From positions 1-64,000 of the forward strand of contig JARVKI010000145.1 in NCBI GenBank assembly GCA_036674765.1: a stretch of 64,000 nt of DNA. The letters run 5' to 3'. Source of the DNA: Seiridium cupressi (taxonomy: Eukaryota > Ascomycota > Sordariomycetes > Amphisphaeriales > Sporocadaceae). The translations under genes and the position numbers were made by a program. Numbering within the stretch: position 1 is the stretch's first letter; each line of letters opens with the position of its first letter. A model generated the notes under the pieces. It saw only the letters and a program-made list of their open reading frames with translations. It searched no databases and was not told the DNA's origin. Shown here one piece after another: positions 23,462 to 35,444 of the stretch.

Positions 23462-24135
23462 ATGGCAAAGAAGGCCACCCCCAGCAGCGCCGCTGCCTCC
23501 TCGGCACCATCATCTGCAGCCACGACGACACCTGCCTCGATATCTGCTGGCGCAGCACCCCTAGTGACGACGAAGAAGACGACTTCCAACCCTGCCGTGG
23601 CAAACCGATGGGACCAAATCGCTTTCAACATCGTCGACTACTATCAGAAGAATACCCCGCAGCGAACGAAGTTGATCGATGTCTTCATGGCTTTCCTGGT
23701 GGTGGTCGGAGGACTGCAGTTCCTATACTGTATTCTGGCTGGTAACTACGTACGTGCCCAAATATTGAAGTTATTTTTCAAACTTCTTGGAGTTGGTTTC
23801 CGTTCTACTGCAGGCTTGGACTTGTTCTGTTGGACTTTTGATGTTACATGCGATTAACGGACATGGACTAATGTTAATGGCAGCCGTTCAACGCTTTCTT
23901 GTCAGGATTTGGAGCTACGGTTGGACAGTTCGTTCTTACAGGTAAGTCGCATTGCATTTGTCCCTCTCTCCGAATTGCTGCAGGAGCTGACACCAGAGCC
24001 ACAGCATCACTTCGAATCCAGACTACCGAGGCCAATAAGTCAGAGTTCCCGGCCGTTTCACCCGAGAGAGCATTCGCAGATTATATTGTTGGCAGCTTGA
24101 TCCTACACTTCTTTGTGATCAACTTCATAAACTGA
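23462..24135 (+). CDS. OST2: Oligosaccharyltransferase subunit Ost2 (DAD1 family)
   Basis: Small integral ER membrane subunit of the oligosaccharyltransferase that transfers glycans to Asn. Exons 23462-23749, 23884-23941 and 24005-24135 (introns 134 and 63 bp) give 158 residues. After a Thr/Ser/Ala-rich N-terminal extension of about 48 residues, the DAD1 core follows: QKNTPQRTKLIDVFMAFLVV, VVGGLQFLYCILAGNYPFNA, FLSGFGATVGQFVLTASLRI, then FPAVSPERAFADYIVGSLIL and the terminal helix HFFVINFIN. Three membrane spans are expected. The core is at the family length (about 110-130 residues). Junctions restore NYPFNAFLSG and VLTASLRIQ exactly, which supports the model. Confidence 0.96.
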
Positions 24136-24757
24136 GCGCAACATATGTGGCACGGACGAGGCCTGCGAGAAGACATGAATCACGCATGTGCATAGCTCGA
24201 CAGTTCTGGAAGCGAGAGAGTTCGGGTTCGGCTACCCCTAGATTGCCTCGGTGACCTATGAATGTCAACTGCACATCTAGTTCAAGCAAGATTGGGGCAA
24301 GATTGGGGGCAAGGAACGTGGTTGTAACTACTAGGGACGGAACCACAAAGACCAAAAGTAAGCGATAGACGCGGAAAGCACTTATTTTGTGAAACAGAAG
24401 AGTAATGCCCCAATTGTAACTTGTAGAATTTTACGTCTGTCAATTCTCATGTGGCCACAAGTAACATTTGACAAATAAGCATCAGTGCCTGTGGGATTGA
24501 AAGTCGATAAGAAACCTCTGGGGCTAGATTTAGCAGATTCGGACTAGGATCTTGCTGTATTTGTGGCTTGATGATGAGATGAGATAGCAGCGCATGAAAA
24601 CAATTTTTGACATGATGCGCGCTTATGTTACACCAAGTCTTGTTGGCAGACTATAACTAGGTACAAGTGCTGCTACTCTGCTCTGTTCATGACGCAGAGA
24701 ACGGACAGCTCGAATTAACAGTTGTGGTATGCCCAAGAAAGTGGCCTTGATGAACAC
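24136..24757. other. Intergenic region between convergent OST2 and GRH1
   Basis: About 620 bp of AT-richer sequence holding both 3' ends. No feature recognised. Confidence 0.6.
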
Positions 24758-25935
24758 CTAATCGACGTCATTACCTTCCTCTGCCTCATCGGCTGCTTCT
24801 ACCGGTTGCGGAGAGGCCTTTGGCGGCCCTGCTGCTTTTGGTGGAGGAGCAATTCCGCCGGCAGACTTTGGAGGCGGCGGCGGAGGCGTTGCCTTGGGCT
24901 TGGAATATGTGCCGTCCAGATCTCTACTCTTTTTCTCTTCTTCCGCGAAATAGTCGTCCATTAGCCTATTCGGACTGTGACCGTGGCCATGGCCATGTCT
25001 GTCCTTTTTCTTGCCTCCTCGTGGCGGCGCTGCGCTTGCTGGAGGTGGCGAGGCGACCATCTGCGCCGGTACTAAGAAGTCTGCCGATGGTGCGCCTTGT
25101 GCCGGAGAGAAGGTGTTGATGTTGGCCGCACCATCCTGTGGCGGTTGTGCGAAAGACGGGAACTGGTCGGCGCTGGCAGCTGCCGTATCGTTGAAACCAC
25201 CGTCAAACATGGTCTCACCGGGCAGGTTGACGGGTTCGTCTAACGGTGCAGGAAGACGGTGAAGTGCGCCATATCCCAAGACGCAGCCCAGAGCTCCCTC
25301 ACCACCCCAGTCCCGGCTCGGGACAATCTCGACCTCCCTGGTGACATTATACTCGTTGTTGTAGACCCATAACCTCAAGGGTCGGCCAATGTAGTCCTCA
25401 ACCAATTCACCCAAGCCACTCTCCCCATGCAAGACACCATCGGGCGTCCCCAGGATATAGTCGCTGTATGGCAGGAGGCCAGCGTTGTCGGCGGGAGAGT
25501 TGGAGGGCACATCAAGCACGTGCCAGATATTCGAGACGACTGCCAAGGGCGTGTACTGCAGCGACAGACCGAGGGATGGGTTTTCTACGGAGACGGGTAG
25601 GTGGAGGATCCTTGTGCGCTGCCCTTTTGCAGACCAAAGACCTAGAGCCACACTACCGCCGGCGCAGTTACGGACTTCTTGCGCAAACAGTCTGGGGTCG
25701 GGGTTGTCCTGTTCGGAATTCAGAAAGGGGCCGGGCCGACGAAAGAGCGCTTAGAAGGACTTACCAGCTCCCTCCCATTGATGCCAACGATGAAGTCGAA
25801 CCAAGGCTCGATACCCAGCTCTAGATTGGTGTTCCGTAAGACTTGGAACCCAAAACCGCCCTGCTGGTCCCTCCGCTGCTGTTGCTGGGGGTCGCCGTCT
25901 AAGCGCGATATGAAGCGATTGAGCGCATTAAACAT
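24758..25935 (-). CDS. GRH1: GRASP-family protein Grh1
   Basis: Golgi reassembly stacking protein homologue acting at the early Golgi and ER exit sites; family members support membrane tethering, COPII traffic and unconventional secretion. Exons 25935-25765 and 25708-24758 (56-bp intron) give 373 residues. The N-terminal half contains the tandem PDZ-like GRASP domain: FGFQVLRNTNLELGIEPWFD, FIVGINGREL, then SLGLSLQYTPLAV, NIWHVLDVPSNSPADNAGLL and ILGTPDGVLHGESGLGELVE. The C-terminal half is low-complexity, with a His/Gly run (HGHGHGHS), a polyproline tract and an acidic end. Residue 2 is Phe, not Gly, so metazoan-type N-myristoylation is not possible. The opening MFNALNRFISRL could form an amphipathic helix, as in yeast Grh1. 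Divergent from TGS1. Confidence 0.94.
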
Positions 25936-26349
25936 GATTGCCTGTCGTCTCTTTCGCTTGAGTCGATTGATTGCGGTGACGGATGCTCAGGGCTTGTCGG
26001 TTTTCCGTTCATGCGCAGGAAAAGGCGGTGATATAAGTGTCGCGAACTGATGGATGAAGCTTAGGGAAAGCTGTCATTTCCATACAATGCTCCTCAGCCT
26101 TACCTGACCGAGCTTGATGCAGGGATCAGCGCCAAGCACCGGGGCATAGGTTAGCCTCCAGCTCTGCCCAGTGAACGCGACCCACTAGCACCACAAGCGG
26201 CGCCACACAGACTGCGCTGTATCTCAGCCTCGCTCATCCCGTCAAACTTTCTCCTACATAGGTCGTGGTTGGCTCGGGGGTCGATCACTCACTCACTGCC
26301 TGGACCAACACCCATTACCATGAGTGTCTAATTTCTACAGGATCGAGTG
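25936..26349. promoter_or_regulatory. Divergent GRH1 / TGS1 promoter region
   Basis: 414 bp between the two start codons with CT-rich leaders on both sides. No additional frame of note. Confidence 0.5.
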
Positions 26350-27232
26350 ATGGTCCGGCATGTTTCCGGTCCATTTGGCCGTTTCCCCCCAAGATTCAAG
26401 ATGGATGCTGCCAAGAAGCTGCCGTTGACCGATGAGTGCCATCACTGGCAACAACTGGGCGAGGTTCCTTGGGATTTGCAGAAGTACGTTGCCATTCCTT
26501 CCAGACTGTGGCCCCGTGGCCCTAACCAGAACCTACAGGTACTGGCAACAACGCCACACGATATTCCCAAACTACAACGAGGGCATCTACATGACTGACA
26601 GTGCTTGGTACGGCGTGACTCCCGAGCCCGTGGCAACCCAAATCGCCTGGGAATTGCCCAAAACAGTCTCGGAAGACAAGACTACGATCATTGACGTCTT
26701 TGCTGGGGTGGGCTCGAACTCAATCGCCTTTGCGCTTTCCGGCAGGTGGGACAAGGTGATTGCTATTGAAAAGGACCCGGCCACCCTCGCTTGTGCTCAA
26801 CATCATGCCGAGTTGTGTGGTGTGGCCGATGCCATCACCTGGATCAACGGGGACAGTTTCGAGTACATGAGACTTCTCAACTCCTCTCCCGCCAGCTTGG
26901 GCGATGCGATCGAGGTTGCTATAGAGAAAACAGTCCTATTCGGCTCGCCACCTTGGGGAGGGCCGGGTTACTCAACAGACAATGTCTTCGATCTGAGCAC
27001 TATGGAGCCCTACAATCTAGCGGCAATGCATGAGGCTTACCGAAAGATGGATCACGCCTTATACCTGCCCAGGACGAGTGATTTGCGACAGATTGCACGA
27101 CTAGGACCCCAACACACCAAAATAGAAGTTGTGCAGTACTGTGTGGCCGGTGCGAGCAAAGCCATGGTTGCCTACATACCTGCGGACAAAAGTGCCGCTG
27201 ATATAGCATTGGACGGCGACGACCAAGAATGA
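26350..27232 (+). CDS. TGS1: Trimethylguanosine synthase (Tgs1)
   Basis: SAM-dependent RNA cap methyltransferase that converts m7G caps of snRNAs and snoRNAs to 2,2,7-trimethylguanosine in the nucleus or nucleolus. Exons 26350-26483 and 26539-27232 (55-bp intron with CTAAC branch) give 275 residues if the first ATG is used. The ATG at 26401 would give 258 and is also plausible. Motif I is IIDVFAGVGSNSIAFAL (about 95-111), the ribose-binding acidic residue is in VIAIEKD (about 118-124), and the catalytic motif IV is SPPWGGPGY (about 181-189), where the Trp stacks on the cap guanine in known enzymes. The preceding YWQQRHTIFPNYNEGIYMT is also typical. It ends 60 bp from the stop of the convergent RTA1-like gene. 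Confidence 0.95.
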
Positions 27233-27292
27233 CGAACGGGCATGTTTAACATCAAGGTCCCGGCTCTCTAGATCCGGAATACAACGGGCAGA

Positions 27293-28305
27293 TCATACCA
27301 TGACCTGCCTGGCCAACTTTCCATAGCTCACTGGCCTTGATACATTCAGCTTGTCTGCCTCCTTTTCCTTGCTATAGTCGGTAAACACGTACGAAGGATG
27401 CAGTACTACCAGGCCCAGCACAGCCTCAGCAGTCAAAAGTCCATCAAGCAAAGCAAACCATCCCTCAATCCTACTCCCCCCGTCGAATCCTTCAATAAAG
27501 CCTATTGTCCTATAAACACCACGGGCGACGAGGCAGACCACGCCGACTAGTAGAGCTACGAGGAGAATCCTGAACCTCCAAGTCAATTTCCTGTAACCGC
27601 CTCGGTCAGGATTGAAGGTAGTGTACCCGAGCTCTTGATTCGCCATCGCTGCCCGTATCAGCGCTATCGTGTAGAGGACCAGGAAGACTGTCAGCATCAA
27701 CGCATGGATGCCGACGCCCACAGCAATGACACGACCTGCCTTATCTGGTCCGGGACCAAAATCATGTGCGGTGACATCCCAAATGGCAACTCCAAGCCCG
27801 GCGATCTGTACTGCGAGGCTGATCATATCAGCTACAATGAATAGGTGATACCACCGCGGATCAATCATGGAGTGTTCTGGGCCGAGGAAGAATAGCATTC
27901 TTTCTGTGGTGAGATATATGCTAGGAAGATTCAGCAATGCAAACTTATTTGAGCGGAAGTCATGGAGGCGTCTCACCTGCTGGACACCAGTGTCGGCGCT
28001 ATAGTCAGGAAGAACTCTGCCACAGCATACGGCGTCCTCCCCCATGGATTACTCCAGCTACCGATTCGGGCAGCATACCCGATGACTTCGAATAGAGAAG
28101 CGATACATAATGGTATGCTGAAAGCCAACCATTGCCTAGTGTATAGAGTAATGATCAGCAGCCCCATAGAACTCGATGTGAAACTGAGCAGGAAGACAAT
28201 GTTGACCCTCTGATCCGGACGATAGCCATATGGTGACAAAGATATCGGGCACGTCTCAGATGTGCACGACGGCAAGGCGGTGATCTCCATTGTATTGTTT
28301 GCCAC
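27293..28305 (-). CDS. RTA1-like seven-transmembrane protein
   Basis: Fungal RTA1 / lipid-translocating exporter family. Members include yeast Rta1 and Rsb1, linked to 7-aminocholesterol resistance and long-chain base export; most are of unknown function. Exons 28305-27977 and 27920-27293 (56-bp intron) give 318 residues. Typical family blocks are YGYRPDQRVNIVFLLSF, EVIGYAARI, VAEFFLTIAPTL, then SIYLTTERMLFFLG, PRWYHLFIVADMISLAVQIA, FRILLVALLVGVVCLVARGV, YRTIGFIEGFDGG and the final helix region VLGLVVLHPSYVF. About seven hydrophobic spans are visible. The junction restores TLVSSSIYLTTER. Probably in the plasma membrane, by family analogy. Substrate not predictable. Confidence 0.93.
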
Positions 28306-29625
28306 GGCGAAGCAAGCATCAGGTTTCCGCAGAGTTTTGTGGCCCAGGAGAGCAGCGGTCTAGCTGCTCTGAGGCCGGGAGCAGAGATGTGGAGAGGTTC
28401 GATACAACTTAGACTCTGTATAACAGCCCCATCGTCATCCCATCTGTTGCATCCTCTGGAACGCCTCACCTGCGGCACACGAGCAATGCTACGTCTGATT
28501 CGAACTCGATTCTTCGTGACCGTAAATTGGTCGCTTTGGGTGAGAGAATGTTGACAGAAATGCATGGCCCCAAATTTACACTTCTAGTCACCCCAAACCA
28601 TCGATTACTGCAGGTCCCGCGCATGACAGGCCCGTTTAAGAGCCCCAGCCAATCGTATTCAATCGTGATGTTGCACTCTGTGCCGCACCCGCCCCCATAG
28701 GGACAGTATGGGGGTTACTTGCATTGTAGCCCCTTCAGCTGTAGGACCAGCTCCGCCTCGTTTTCCCATGAACCGAGGGTGGATCTCGAAGTGCACAACA
28801 TACCATCAGCTAGACTGTAGGCTTGAGGCTGCGCCTATTTGGCCGACAAGCTGATGAATCTTACTGTTACATTTTTCAAAGCCCGGTGCCAAGAAGTGCA
28901 GGAGGGGTGCTCAATCAGAACCCAATGCCACCAAACTCAACAGGCTGAGTGAGCAATCTCTAGCTACTCTGCGAATGATGAGTCTCAGTCTCAACGACGG
29001 AGCATCGGGTCTTGTGCCCTCGCCAACCGGCGAGAATGATGGACTATCTGCATCTGCTGCTCTGCTACCTCGTGATGCTAACGGCCACTTCGCCTCTCTC
29101 CCCCAATGCAAAAGCAACACGGCCGGCCACGCGAATCCGCTTCCTAGTTTTTCCGATACAACCGAACGCAAGGCGATCATGACTAGTCCATATTGTCGAC
29201 ATGCCTGTTTCAGGTGAGTGTTCTCCCTAAAAATAGCGACCGTGTATGAACCCGCGTTCCATTCTATCCATTCCACGGCAAACTCATGAAAGAGACCAAT
29301 GGAGGAGAAAAAATCACTGGTATTGTAAAGTAGCCATTTATCTTCATCAGATGCAGTAGTAATGGCCGAGAACCTCTTAGTCGTCTGCTGCTTCACTCAC
29401 TCACACAACCCCATCCCCTGAAGATATGACCTGCATCCCGGTGTATTCACTGAAGAGTTGCGCCTGCACAAGTGCGAGTAAATATGACCATTGCTAAAAT
29501 AGGAATAGTCCTTAATTCTTTGATTGTCGGGGTATGTGATACTACCTGAAGCTTCTATCCTTCATCCCATTTCTAGAGCCCGACCGGGCCCTGGCCCTAA
29601 TTCTTTCATCTCTGTTGGCCCTGTC
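28306..29625. other. Intergenic, RTA1-like promoter to DOP1 3' end
   Basis: About 1.3 kb. A minus-strand frame (29396-28911, 161 codons) has mixed composition without a motif and I do not call it. No RNA gene seen. A GC-rich stretch with C runs lies near 28690-28760. Confidence 0.5.
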
Positions 29626-32600
29626 CTACAAAGCCTTGACGATGCTCTTCTCATCGAAGATATCCCTCAGCAGTCCCACGAGAGCGACATCTTCGTCGAG
29701 CGCACCCATAGCATATGTGCTCTCGAAAGCAAATATGCTCAGCTGCCCAAAGAATGGCCTCAGAATTTTGCCAACCAATTCGTCCTTGCGGTCATTGGAC
29801 AACTCATCAGGTATGCCGCCTGGACCCAGAAGAGGCCGACGATATGATCCGGATGCCGCCATGATAGCAGCACTTTCTGTTTGGAGCGCCGAATTGTTCG
29901 CCAAGGAGCTGTTGCCAAGTTCTTCGGAGAGCTCGTCGACAAGCGCAACGGGTTGGTATGACTGAGATCTGTATATAGCATCGATAGTGTCCGTGACAAA
30001 GAGCCACTCGTGGAGCTGGAAGTCATCGGGCGCCACGCAAATAAGGAGGTCAAGGAGCTTGCAAGCTTGGAGTATAGAAGCGTTGTTATACGTGTCGCTG
30101 GAAGAGCTGTTCTCTGATGCAACGACCGAGGAGATAGCCGCGTGTATTTCGGCATTCGTAATAGGCCACAGTGGCGAGAGGTGGATGGCTGAAGTGCGGA
30201 GGATTAGGGCTCGCACCACCATGTAGATCTCAGCACGAGTGGTCGACGAAGGTGACGACGTCGATGTGGCAGCAAGGAGTTCAACAAGGCGCTCCGTGAT
30301 GGTCTGGAGGTCCGTTACGAACGTGTCGACTGGGGACGCGAGGATCAAAGTGGCTGCGCGCCGGAGATTGAGCTGTGTTTTCCGATCCGCTTCTAGTCTT
30401 GCAGATGTAGCACCTACACCGAAAACAATCCCCGCTGTTGTCGGGGGCGTAATGCGGCCGAGGATTTCGGTCATGCGGTCTTTGTCTGCTATCGTCCATT
30501 GCTTAAGTAGGGCTAGCCAGTCGCTCTGGACAAGCGACACTGGGGAAGCGAAGAACCTTGCGTCATTGAACGCATCCCCAATATCCTTCTTCCACGTTTT
30601 CTGGTTGTTCGGAAGCCGCGTCAACTCTTGCAGCAGAGTAAGTGTGCCTTGAGATACCGTCTCTGGGAATCCTTTCGACCGGATTGAGGGGCCAATCACA
30701 TTGGTCGAAATTGCACCCGCTGCGGTCAGCACTCGATCCGATTCTACCAGAATCTTGGGCAGATTAGGAACGATTGTAGATAGGATGCCGACCACATCGT
30801 CTGCCCTTTCTGCTGGCGATAATGTCCTACGTTCGCCGAGCTTCGGCTTTTCTGACTGTGAGGTAGAAGACGCCTCTGTAAACGCCGTCGGACGGGTAGT
30901 AAAAAGGGCCGTCAATAGTCGGAGGAAGAGATCCTATACGTGTACCTGTTAGCGATGGTGCTGGACACGATGGAGAGACGTGGGGAGTAAAGACTGTACT
31001 TACGCCGAGTTCCCTCCGCATTTTACGCTGCTCGCCAAAGTTAGTGTTGTCCACCTTTTCGCCTAAGATGGCAGCGAACTCCAACAGGCTGGGGAGCGTC
31101 TGTCGATGTGGGAAAGGGTTGCCCAGCAAGTCCCTGAGGAAAGTCATGCAGTCTTGCCAGATCTCATCCATCGCATCGTCTTCGAGCGAGCGTGCATAGT
31201 CGACCAAGAATATCACTAGATCGGTGTCCTGGAGTGATATTGTCAGAGTTGACTTCCTGGATGGATCGAGAGCATTAGGGTTGGTCCGGCTGTAAATGGC
31301 GTTGAATATTGCCGGAATGGTGTGTCTTGGTCGAGAACCGTCGAGAGCAGGCAGGAGGTTGAAGACCTCTGAATGTTTGATGATATCAGGGTCACTAAGA
31401 GATGCCCGCCATATGTCGACAACGGTCTCCAGACACTCGAGCGCTTCGGCGGCAAAGACATGCTCAAGAAGACGCCTGGCACGGTTTCTCATTCGTAGTG
31501 ACGTGTAATTAAACGACGAGGAGGAGCTACTGTCCAAAGTTGAGGCTTCGCTTCCTTGGCCCCATGACCAGATTCTGAAACATATGCGTACTGCGTCTTG
31601 AAACGCCAGCAATACTGTAAGCCTGTCATTTGCAGTAGCGCTGCGTGATTGGGGAGCTTCCGAGTTGAAAACTCCAGAGACCATGTTGCCAAAGAAGCCC
31701 TGCGACTGGTGATCAGGACTTTTGACGACCTGAGCTCTAGCCTCTTCGGCAAGCAGTTGATCGTGGGCCTTGGCAAGGACCTGCTCAAGTGCATTGAGTA
31801 AGGAGATCAAGGTGGATTCTGGGGCGTTTAGCCCAACTGTGGTCTTTGCATTTTGCTTGAAGATCCCCTGTAGATCTTCGAATGTGTTCCGTACCTGCCC
31901 GCACAAGGTTTCCACAAGTGGTATAAGCACCTGGAAAATGGTGTTGTAGTAAAAAGGAAGGCATTCGGTCAAGAAGCCCACCCAGCTGTCCAACACGGGG
32001 CGGCTACTGGCGGAGCTCAAGCCAGCCTGTATACATTTGATTAGTGAGGGAGGAGGCGCGGAAACATCCAGGACGTTCTCGATATTGGTGGATGATAACC
32101 GCAGGCTACCTGTAGGGTAACTCAACGCCCGTTTCTCTCCCGTGGGTGATGATGGAAGCTCGTTAGGTGATACGTCCCTCAGCTTTAGCGAGGCAAATAC
32201 GACATCCAACAGCAACACTTGGATGTACGGGTCTGGACCGCTGAGCGATTGATGCAATCGGTCGATGAGGACGGTCTCCAGGTGCAGGTTTGATAATGAT
32301 TCGGCATAGGGATTGAGCAAGATTTGGTGAAGAAGAGTGAGAGCGCATCTGTGCAGTTGAGCAATACGCAGCTGCATCTGCTCGCTCTCAGGGAATTGGT
32401 TTCCAGCTATGCATCTCATGCAAACCTGGAGAAAGAACTGCTGAAGTGAAACGTCGCCTTCCGTGCCAGCTGAATTGGTCAGTGAAGTTTTCCACGAGTC
32501 TTGGGAGATGTACGCACTGATTTCTGACAGATGGGCACCGGTTTCTTCGATTGACCTGGTGGCGAGTACACCAAAGAATGCGTCGGGAGCCCACCGAAAC

Positions 32601-35444
32601 ATGTTAGACAAGGTACGCAGATAATACAGTCCCATGTCTAGATCATCCTCGGAAGAGAATGCGATTGACTGTTTTGATGATTCAGAGCTTGCTGTCTTCG
32701 GCAGACTTCGCAGAAATGGTAGCTGGGAGAGCTTGGTAACGAACACCAAGAACAGTCTTGGCCATATATCAGCAAACCGAGTCAACATAAGGATGAAGAT
32801 GGACCTACTTCTCGATGCCTACCATGCTATTGAGCCAGGTCTTAACAGCCATGAACAGTTGGGTTCGGTCGTCCAGCAACGAATCCAGCATGAGAAATAA
32901 AGGGCGCGTGAGCATGACCTCGTAGTAGTCTTGACCCGATAGACGAATTTGTAGCGCTCCTTCTCCCATAGGTGTCTTCGGGGTTCGTCTATCGACAGTC
33001 CCGTCTTGCAAAGTATGTGACCACAGGATACTGAAACTTCGTCCTGTGTCTGCTGGCCGGATCGGGAATGTACCGGTCGTGTCGTTTTTCAACATTAAAG
33101 CCGCAATGGCACTTTCGATATCCCGACTCTGTGGACCAAGCGCGGATTGCAATTGCCAAAGACACCGAACTGTCTCGACGTGGTATTTGGGTTCAGACAG
33201 CGACAAGAACCCCCAGGCGTGGCGGACTAGTGGCTCGACAAGATCTGACAGCGAGGTTGGTGGTATCCTCGTGCTGCTATAAAGCTGCGTAGAAAGTAGG
33301 AGCATGGCTTTGAAGGAGACAAAGGGCAAGTCGGCGATTGAAAGGCTTGCTTGCATATCAGTCAGAAGCCCTTCCGTGTCTATCTGATAATCATGAGGCA
33401 CTTTGGATAGTAAAAGGGCCAGCAGTCGAGTTCTAATCGTTAATGCATGCGAAGGATCCTTCGCGGCTAGGCAATTGCACACCAGGTTACATGCCTTCTG
33501 GAGGGTCAAATCTCCCACGTTTCGAGCAGAGAAGGGAAGGGGCGCAGCCTCCAGATTTCCTTGATCGCTGACATAAAAATTCTTGATCTTCTTGAGCAGC
33601 TCATTATTCGACATGGATGCTACAACGGGCGCTCCCATGGGACTAGATGAGTCTTTGGTGCCAGATCTCGCGGGAAATGCTCGATCGGGGACCAGATCCA
33701 AAAGATTGAGCGCTATTCCCAGTGCTTGGTCCGGCAATGAAGTCTCATTTGGAACATTGTTTGTTGGAATCTGATGGCCTCGATCTTTAGAATCTTCCAA
33801 CATCGCCAAGATGGAGAGAGCTGCAAGAGGAGCATGTATAGTAATCATTTCTTCTTCGCGAATGTTGAAGTGGGCCATGATGAACTGCACCAGTCCTATT
33901 TTTTCAACGCGCTGAGCATAAGAGGCATTTCCCGGACCGACAGCTTGCGCGATCAGGCCGACGAGTTCACCGTAGATGAGGCCACTTTCGACGCCATCAA
34001 AGAACACGCTGGCACTGCGCAAGACCTCATTGAACTCGGCCTTGCTGACGGCAAGATCTTTGAAATCCTTGATACTTTGAACGATGGGAAGGAAAATCTC
34101 GGGTACCACGAGGCCGCCGATCTCCCACCTGTCCATAAGAGAAAGACATATCCGGTACGGGCGCGCCCGCTCTGTGGGACTGGTGTCTGAAGCAGTCCTG
34201 ATCATGGATAGAAGCGCTTGCGTCAATGCTTGGAGTCCATACTCTTCAAAATAGCTCGTCTTTGAGGCGAAATACCCGTGATGCTGTTCTGACGGTGAAC
34301 CTGGAGACTCGATTCCAGTTTCATTCTCGTGACCCGGAGGTTCGGGTCCTAGGAACCATGCCCATAGCCGTCGGTTCAAGCTCATGTCCCTCCGTGTAAC
34401 CACACCCGCTGCGGCCTTGAGGAGTAGCTCCAGGTCTTCGGGTTTGACACGTTTTTGCAGGACTCGGGAGTGCAGAGGTAAATGTGTGACCAGCAAATCC
34501 AAGAAGCCCCTTTGGATAAGCAGCTGCTCATCAGCCAAACCAGCGGCGAAGCAGCGGAGAAGTAAGCCAGGCTCGGGAGATGTAACGAGGCTTGACATCT
34601 CCTCTGACAGCTCCTCCGTGCTGTCTTCTTCAACTTTCACCTTATTCGAGGCTTCCATTTGGGGTATATTATGGCCCAACTTGGGCAGGTTCCGGATAAG
34701 ATATGCTAGAGCACCTGGTCGCCTGCTTTGGCTCGTAATGGAAGCCAGGAAAAAACATTGCCAGAAGAACTCATCCCCGGTTGCGTGCGTGCCTGTCAGC
34801 TCCTTGCTATCCGGCGCGCGAACCGCGACTTTGAAGTTTTCTAGCAGCTTCAGTGTCCTATCGAAATCCTCGCTCGTTTCTTCCTCCAACCCCGGCAGCA
34901 GAGCCAGTATGACGGATTTCATGGCGGGGCGCAAAGATCGCGGGTTAAGCTTCAGAAAGTACTTCTCCAGAAGCTCAAGAAAAGGCGCCCGTACAGTCAG
35001 CGAGGCGAAAGAAAGAGTCGAGGCAAGGCCGGGCAGGTACAGGGGAAGATCCCTAGACAAGCCATCTTTCCCAATAACAGAGAAGACGTAGCCGTAGACC
35101 TCCAGCGCCTTCTGGTGTACGCCGGAGGGGAGCGAGGGGTTGAGGCATTGCGACAGGCGTTTTGCGACGAGGGCCTTTGAGGGTATAGTCGTGACGTTCG
35201 CCTGGCGTGCCTGCAGTGCTTTCAGCAATCTGCTGAGGAAGGAGATATAATCTGCCCATTCTTGGAGTGCCGTTTCAAACAGTGACAGAGCGCGTTCAAC
35301 GCCCGAGGCGTACTTGCGGTACGCCTTGTCCTTGGTGGGCGAGTCCTCGGCGCTCAGCTGGTTCCTCCATTGTCGCGGCACGGGGGTGTTGCGTCCAGAG
35401 CTCTCGGGCGACATGGACCCAACAGGACCAGTTTCGAGGCTCAT
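29626..35444 (-). CDS. DOP1: Dopey family protein Dop1
   Basis: Very large peripheral membrane protein that works with Mon2 (a Sec7-related protein) and the Neo1 flippase in endosome-to-Golgi traffic; the Aspergillus homologue DopA affects development. Exons 35444-32809, 32756-31004 and 30933-29626, with introns of 52 and 70 bp, give 1898 residues, the expected size for fungal Dop1. The conserved N-terminal domain begins around KDKAYRKYASGVERALSLFE and continues EWADYISFLSRLLKALQARQ, then LVAKRLSQCLNPSLPSGVHQ and KALEVYGYVF. The rest is helical and solenoid-like. The junctions give SMVGIEKLFLVFVTKLSQ and RRELGDLFLRLLTALF. The open frame extends a few codons upstream of 35444 without ATG. Plus-strand frames here are shadows. 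Confidence 0.95.

Noticed and set aside
28911..29396. 161-codon minus-strand frame between the RTA1-like gene and DOP1
   Set aside because: No motif, no homologue recognised and no good splice partners; kept out as probable chance.
34384..35091. 235-codon plus-strand frame inside DOP1
   Set aside because: Antisense to the conserved Dop1 N-terminal domain; Ser/Arg-rich with no motif.
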